From contig CALMRM010000128.1 in assembly GCA_937871605.1 (NCBI GenBank), positions 1-8,994 on the forward strand: a stretch of DNA of 8,994 nt, in the 5' to 3' direction. A program made the position numbers and the translations under genes. Origin of the DNA: an uncultured Terriglobus sp. (GTDB lineage: Bacteria > Acidobacteriota > Terriglobia > Terriglobales > Acidobacteriaceae). The notes beneath the pieces are model-generated. The model did no database searches, had not been told where the DNA came from, and saw only the letters and a list, made by a program, of their open reading frames with translations. Below are positions 5,834 through 8,994 of this stretch, in pieces (the stretch's first letter is position 1; the number at the start of each line of letters is the position of its first letter).

Positions 5834-5989
5834 CACTATATAAGGAAGCAAGACATTCAGGACATCACACGATAAACATGAAACAATCAGGACAGAATTG
5901 CAGACGATAGAGGAAAACGACCTACGCCAAGAAATGTCTTAAACAGATCTATTTGAAGTGATGCCACTCTGGCATTAGACAATGGAACG

Positions 5990-8587
5990 ATGTTTTTCAA
6001 AGCGGGCAAGCTCTGTCTGAAGCTCGTCCTCGCCTTCTCGGGCCTGACAGCACTGTACTGCATCGCAGTTGCACCTCATCACTCCGGGGCAAACCCAAAA
6101 TCGGCTCAAGGATTGCTCGACAAAGCCGATGCACTTTCTTGGACAAACAGATGGGCCGAGGCGCAGCCAGTCTACGTTCGTGCAGCAAGGCTTTTCCGCG
6201 AACAACAGCAGCCGGCGAAAGCCCTGTACGCCGAGGTGAGTGAGATCCCTCCCGATGAGGCAACGAGCATTGTCACGCACATCCTTTCGCTGGAGCGCGA
6301 TCTTGCTTTACCGGAAGGCCAGGACCCAGCGACGAGACTTCGCATCCTCACGATTCTCGGAATGCTTGAAACCAACTACGATGCCAGCGAAGCACTGGAG
6401 ACCTGGAAAGAAGTTGAGAAGCTTGCAGTCAGCCGCAGAGAGGTGCGCCTTGCGACGCGAGCTGGTGGGGAGCAGGGAATCGCCTATTTCATCTTGGGCG
6501 ACACCAACACCGCGAAGAACAAGATCGTCCGGGCTTGGGGTCTGTCCCAAGTAGAACGTGACCCAGCTGCGACGGTACGCTACGCGTCCATCTTCGGTGC
6601 TGGGCTGGTGCAAATTCACCGCTACAAAGAAGCTCTCCAGCCACTCGAAAAGGCCATCTCGATTGCGAAGAACAATCCAGACATTGCTTACCCCACCATC
6701 GCTGTCTATGCCGAGATCGACGCCTACGCCGGTTTGGGGGACTACAGCCAGGCACTCGCGCTTGCAGATGCATCGCTGAAGCGCCTTAAGGGCACGCCCT
6801 ACGACAACCATGTGGCACAGGTCCTTATCTCGCGAGGTGCGGTGAAGGCTCAGCAAGGAGACCTTCCTGCCGCAATAGCCGACTACCGGCAAGCTGTTGC
6901 AATCTGCCAAAAAGACGACAACTACAGGAACATCGTCGACAGCGCCGGACGACTCGCCCAGGCTTACTTGCTGCAAAACAAACTTCCAGAGGCGAATGAA
7001 GCGATTGACGTTGCGATTGCAGCAAATACCAAGGTTCCAGATGAACTCGTTTACGTGCCTCGGAACCTTGCCATCAAAGCGCAGATCATCGAGAAGATGG
7101 GACAGGCGAAGGAGGCAGACAGGCTCTATCGCACCGGCATAGCCCTTGTGAACCGGATGCTTCGCAACGCGCCGACCGACAACATTCAAAGGCAGCTCAT
7201 CTCTGAAATGAGCGATGTGTATTCGGGCTACTTTGCATCGCTGTGCGCCCAGCACCGCTATAACGATGCGCTCCAGATTCTCGACAACGTGCGTGGACGT
7301 TCCGAGGCCCAAGCGCTTCAGCATCGCATCTCCATACCCGTTCACGAGGAGACAGCAGAGGAGAAGGAGCTGACCCGACTCAATCTGTCTCTCATCGCGA
7401 CCGACGACCCGGCAACGCGGTCAGAGATCAACAACGCGATCTACAACACAGAAGTTTTCCATGAATCGACCCAGCTCGACATCGCGCGAGAGAGCATTGC
7501 ACACCCTGTAACCCTGGCCGACTTGCAAAAAGGATTGGGACCAAATGCCCTGCTGGTTGAGTATGTCCTTGCAGAGCCAGCTTCCTACGTTCTTGCCATC
7601 ACGCGTGACACTGTGAAGCACTACCAGCTCGGATCGAAACAGAAGATCGAATCGGACGCGCAGCTCTATCGCAAGGAGATCCGTTCCCAAAAGGAAGACA
7701 AGGCGTTAGGACAGAAGCTTTACAAAGAACTTCTGCAGCCCATCCCTGAGTACGCAACCAAAACAGACCTGGTTGTCATACCCGATGGCTTTCTGCATTT
7801 GCTGCCGTTCTCCGCACTGCAGGACGAGAAGGGATACGTACTGAGTAGCCACACCGTTGACGTGGACCCGTCCGCGACGGTCTACACGATCCTACGGAAG
7901 CGCACCGTCCCCAACGAAGAAGCGTCGCTGCCATATGTCGGCGTCGCAGCTTGGACGCAGCCTACCGATACACGCAACGTCGTTCTGCGCTCCATTACAG
8001 GACCGAAGCGGAGCGAATTGGTCGCTCTCCCCGACAGCAAACAGGAAGTAGAGACGATTGCGCAGGACCTTCCGCGTCCGAGCACCATCCTTGAAGGCGC
8101 AGATGCGACAGAAACGCACTTCAAACATCTCCCGCTCGACTCAACCCAGGTGATCCACCTCGCGCTGCATGGTTATGCAGACCTGGACTATCCGGATCGT
8201 TCTGCTCTCATCTTTGCACCGGACCCGAAAGGGTCTGATGATGGCTTGCTCCAGGTGCGCGAGATACGCGAGATGCGTTTGAACTCGAAGCTCGTAACAC
8301 TCTCAGCGTGTGACACCGGCGTGGGTCCAGTCGGCGAAACAGGCGTTGTGAATCTAGTGAATGCATTCATCGGAGCCGGGGCGGACTCAGTTGTTTCCAC
8401 GCTTTGGGAGCTCGCCGATCAGCCAACAAGCAAATTGATGAAGGATTTTTACGCCGGGCTTGCTGCACACGACCGCAAGGTAGATGCTCTGAGAGCGGCA
8501 CAACTATCCCTGTTGGATGAGGGCTTGCCGCCCTACTATTGGGCCAGCTTTCAGCTAGTGGGCGATGCAGACGGCCATATCAACTGA
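5990..8587 (+). CDS. Exported TPR-CHAT protein (caspase-like peptidase domain)
   Basis: This 865-residue protein has three parts. Residues 9-28 (CLKLVLAFSGLTALYCIAVA) form one hydrophobic segment after a basic start, so a signal peptide or membrane anchor; the rest should be outside the cytoplasm. Residues about 38-445 are helical TPR-type repeats (for example RYKEALQPLEKAISIAKNNP, 211-230, and GDLPAAIADYRQAV, 290-303). Residues about 505-860 are a CHAT domain, a clan CD caspase relative, with VIHLALHGYAD giving catalytic His727 and VTLSACDTG giving Cys774. The family-typical ending GADSVVSTLWELAD and YYWASFQLVGD is intact, so it is probably an active peptidase. Bacterial CHAT proteins include effectors activated by partners, but I see no partner gene here. 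The next gene is convergent, so it stands alone. The start ATG 5990 has only a weak ribosome site; an overlapping ATG at 5982 is out of frame. Confidence 0.9.
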   Translation: MFFKAGKLCLKLVLAFSGLTALYCIAVAPHHSGANPKSAQGLLDKADALSWTNRWAEAQPVYVRAARLFREQQQPAKALYAEVSEIPPDEATSIVTHILSLERDLALPEGQDPATRLRILTILGMLETNYDASEALETWKEVEKLAVSRREVRLATRAGGEQGIAYFILGDTNTAKNKIVRAWGLSQVERDPAATVRYASIFGAGLVQIHRYKEALQPLEKAISIAKNNPDIAYPTIAVYAEIDAYAGLGDYSQALALADASLKRLKGTPYDNHVAQVLISRGAVKAQQGDLPAAIADYRQAVAICQKDDNYRNIVDSAGRLAQAYLLQNKLPEANEAIDVAIAANTKVPDELVYVPRNLAIKAQIIEKMGQAKEADRLYRTGIALVNRMLRNAPTDNIQRQLISEMSDVYSGYFASLCAQHRYNDALQILDNVRGRSEAQALQHRISIPVHEETAEEKELTRLNLSLIATDDPATRSEINNAIYNTEVFHESTQLDIARESIAHPVTLADLQKGLGPNALLVEYVLAEPASYVLAITRDTVKHYQLGSKQKIESDAQLYRKEIRSQKEDKALGQKLYKELLQPIPEYATKTDLVVIPDGFLHLLPFSALQDEKGYVLSSHTVDVDPSATVYTILRKRTVPNEEASLPYVGVAAWTQPTDTRNVVLRSITGPKRSELVALPDSKQEVETIAQDLPRPSTILEGADATETHFKHLPLDSTQVIHLALHGYADLDYPDRSALIFAPDPKGSDDGLLQVREIREMRLNSKLVTLSACDTGVGPVGETGVVNLVNAFIGAGADSVVSTLWELADQPTSKLMKDFYAGLAAHDRKVDALRAAQLSLLDEGLPPYYWASFQLVGDADGHIN

Positions 8588-8605
8588 CGAGAAGCCGACT
8601 TGTCA
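8585..8605 (+). terminator. Possible weak hairpin at the end of the CHAT gene
   Basis: TGACGAG (8585-8591) can pair with CTTGTCA (8599-8605) around a 7-nt loop, with one G-T pair. The stem begins at the stop codon of the CHAT gene. No T run follows, only a mixed AT-rich stretch. It could help end transcription between the two convergent genes, but the evidence is slight. Confidence 0.25.
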
Positions 8606-8642
8606 TTACTGATAATTCGTCACAACTGAACACAATAAGCAA

Positions 8643-8994
8643 TCAAGCCCGGTCGCGCCTGCGACGCAGTGGCGGCAGGAGTGCTCCTGCTTGCGTTCGG
8701 TAGCCTTCGTAGGCTGGTCCAAATGCGTATAGCAGACTTCTTTCCTCCAGTCGTACCTTCCGCACATAAGCCAAGGTTGCTATGACAAGCCCGGCAAACG
8801 CCAAGAATCGACCGCATACCAGGGCATTTCCTAGGAACATGCCTAGCAATGCTGTTGTAGATCGGGTGCCTTATCAATCGGTAGGGCCAGTCTGAACCAG
8901 CAAATGATCGACTTTAATCGTGATCTCACCGCTCCACTGGGCGGCTAGATGATAACGAGCCCAGACAGCCAAAACTACTGACGCAGATTGGATA
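8643..8994 (-). pseudogene. Isoprenylcysteine carboxyl methyltransferase-like protein, frame broken, 5' end outside window
   Basis: The minus strand encodes the C-terminal part of a membrane methyltransferase of the ICMT/PEMT type. It enters at the right edge as LAVWARYHLAAQWSGEITIK and continues VDHLLVQTGP. Near 8884 one base is missing, after which YRLIRHPIYNS follows in another frame, with the family's RHPIY motif. Near 8850 one extra base returns the reading to the first frame (LLGMFLGNALVCGRFLAF). The end keeps VRLEERSLLYAFGPAYEGYR, the usual EE...L...FG..Y..Y pattern, and stops at TGA 8645-8643. The two shifts cancel, but the original frame between them contains TGA and TAA. Such proteins methylate small or lipid-linked substrates in the inner membrane; the substrate here is unknown. 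Either the gene is dead or the assembly has two small errors. Confidence 0.7.

Larger units (their letters stand above)
5030..5989. other. Replication origin region (oriV), no supported gene
   Basis: From the repA 3' end to the CHAT gene this stretch contains the two opposed iteron arrays and no gene I can support. Short open frames here run through iterons and lack ribosome sites. Between the arrays (5583-5731) I see no repeats. I found no exact DnaA box (TTATNCACA); TTCCACA at 5708-5714 is a poor match. After the inverted array the DNA becomes moderately AT-rich (TATATAAGG near 5837), and TCAGGACA occurs twice, 30 bp apart (5857-5864 and 5887-5894). That part could be the melting region, the CHAT promoter, or both. 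A TTGAAG at 5953-5958 with TTAGAC 16 bp downstream is a weak promoter-like pair close to the CHAT start. Confidence 0.75.

Noticed and set aside
6308..7345. Minus-strand open frame of 345 codons inside the CHAT gene
   Set aside because: It is the shadow of a well-supported plus-strand TPR region; its translation shows no known fold or motif.
5990..8587. TPR-CHAT as the peptidase of a type III-E CRISPR (Csx29-like) system
   Set aside because: It has an N-terminal export segment, and no CRISPR effector or array is present. TPR plus CHAT is a common general architecture.

Overview
The window looks like the backbone of a plasmid from a fairly GC-rich Gram-negative bacterium. It carries an ArdC-type anti-restriction protein, a RepB-like primase, a ParA/ParB partition pair, a RepA-type replication initiator and a large iteron origin, next to an exported TPR-CHAT protein and a decayed methyltransferase. 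The gene types and the exported TPR-CHAT protein remind me of Acidobacteriota (Terriglobales) plasmids. That is an impression from memory of protein families, not a computed assignment.

Layout. Positions 1-2192 are a GC-rich, rightward block. It holds the 3' end of an ardC-like gene, two overlapping hypothetical genes (479-1278), a hairpin, and a RepB-like primase gene whose reading frame is broken twice (1351-2192). Positions about 2225-2590 hold a decayed tyrosine recombinase on the minus strand, with at least four in-frame stops. Positions 2600-3023 have no convincing gene. They hold three clusters of about four 16-bp units that begin ATA(T/G)G or similar and ending against the parA start codon. 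This is a strong candidate centromere and operator. Next comes a tight operon, parA (3018-3665), a small ribbon-helix-helix parB (3668-4060) and repA (4057-5052), with a 2-nt gap and then a 4-nt overlap.

The replication origin follows. Nine direct copies of a 16-bp iteron, consensus CTACGCGGAACATCGA, begin inside the last codons of repA and run to 5582. Five more copies, on the opposite strand and spaced exactly 21-22 bp, lie at 5732-5833. Then come a single long gene for an exported TPR-CHAT (caspase-like) protein (5990-8587) and, convergent to it, a broken isoprenylcysteine-methyltransferase-like gene that runs off the right end.

How it works together. RepA should bind the iterons and start replication. 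ParA and the RHH ParB should segregate copies through the 16-bp repeat clusters and probably repress their own operon there, so partition and initiator supply are probably controlled together. ArdC and the primase fit establishment after conjugation. The TPR-CHAT protein is accessory cargo of unknown target. The two most interesting features are the bipartite, opposed iteron origin and the three-cluster 16-bp repeat array.
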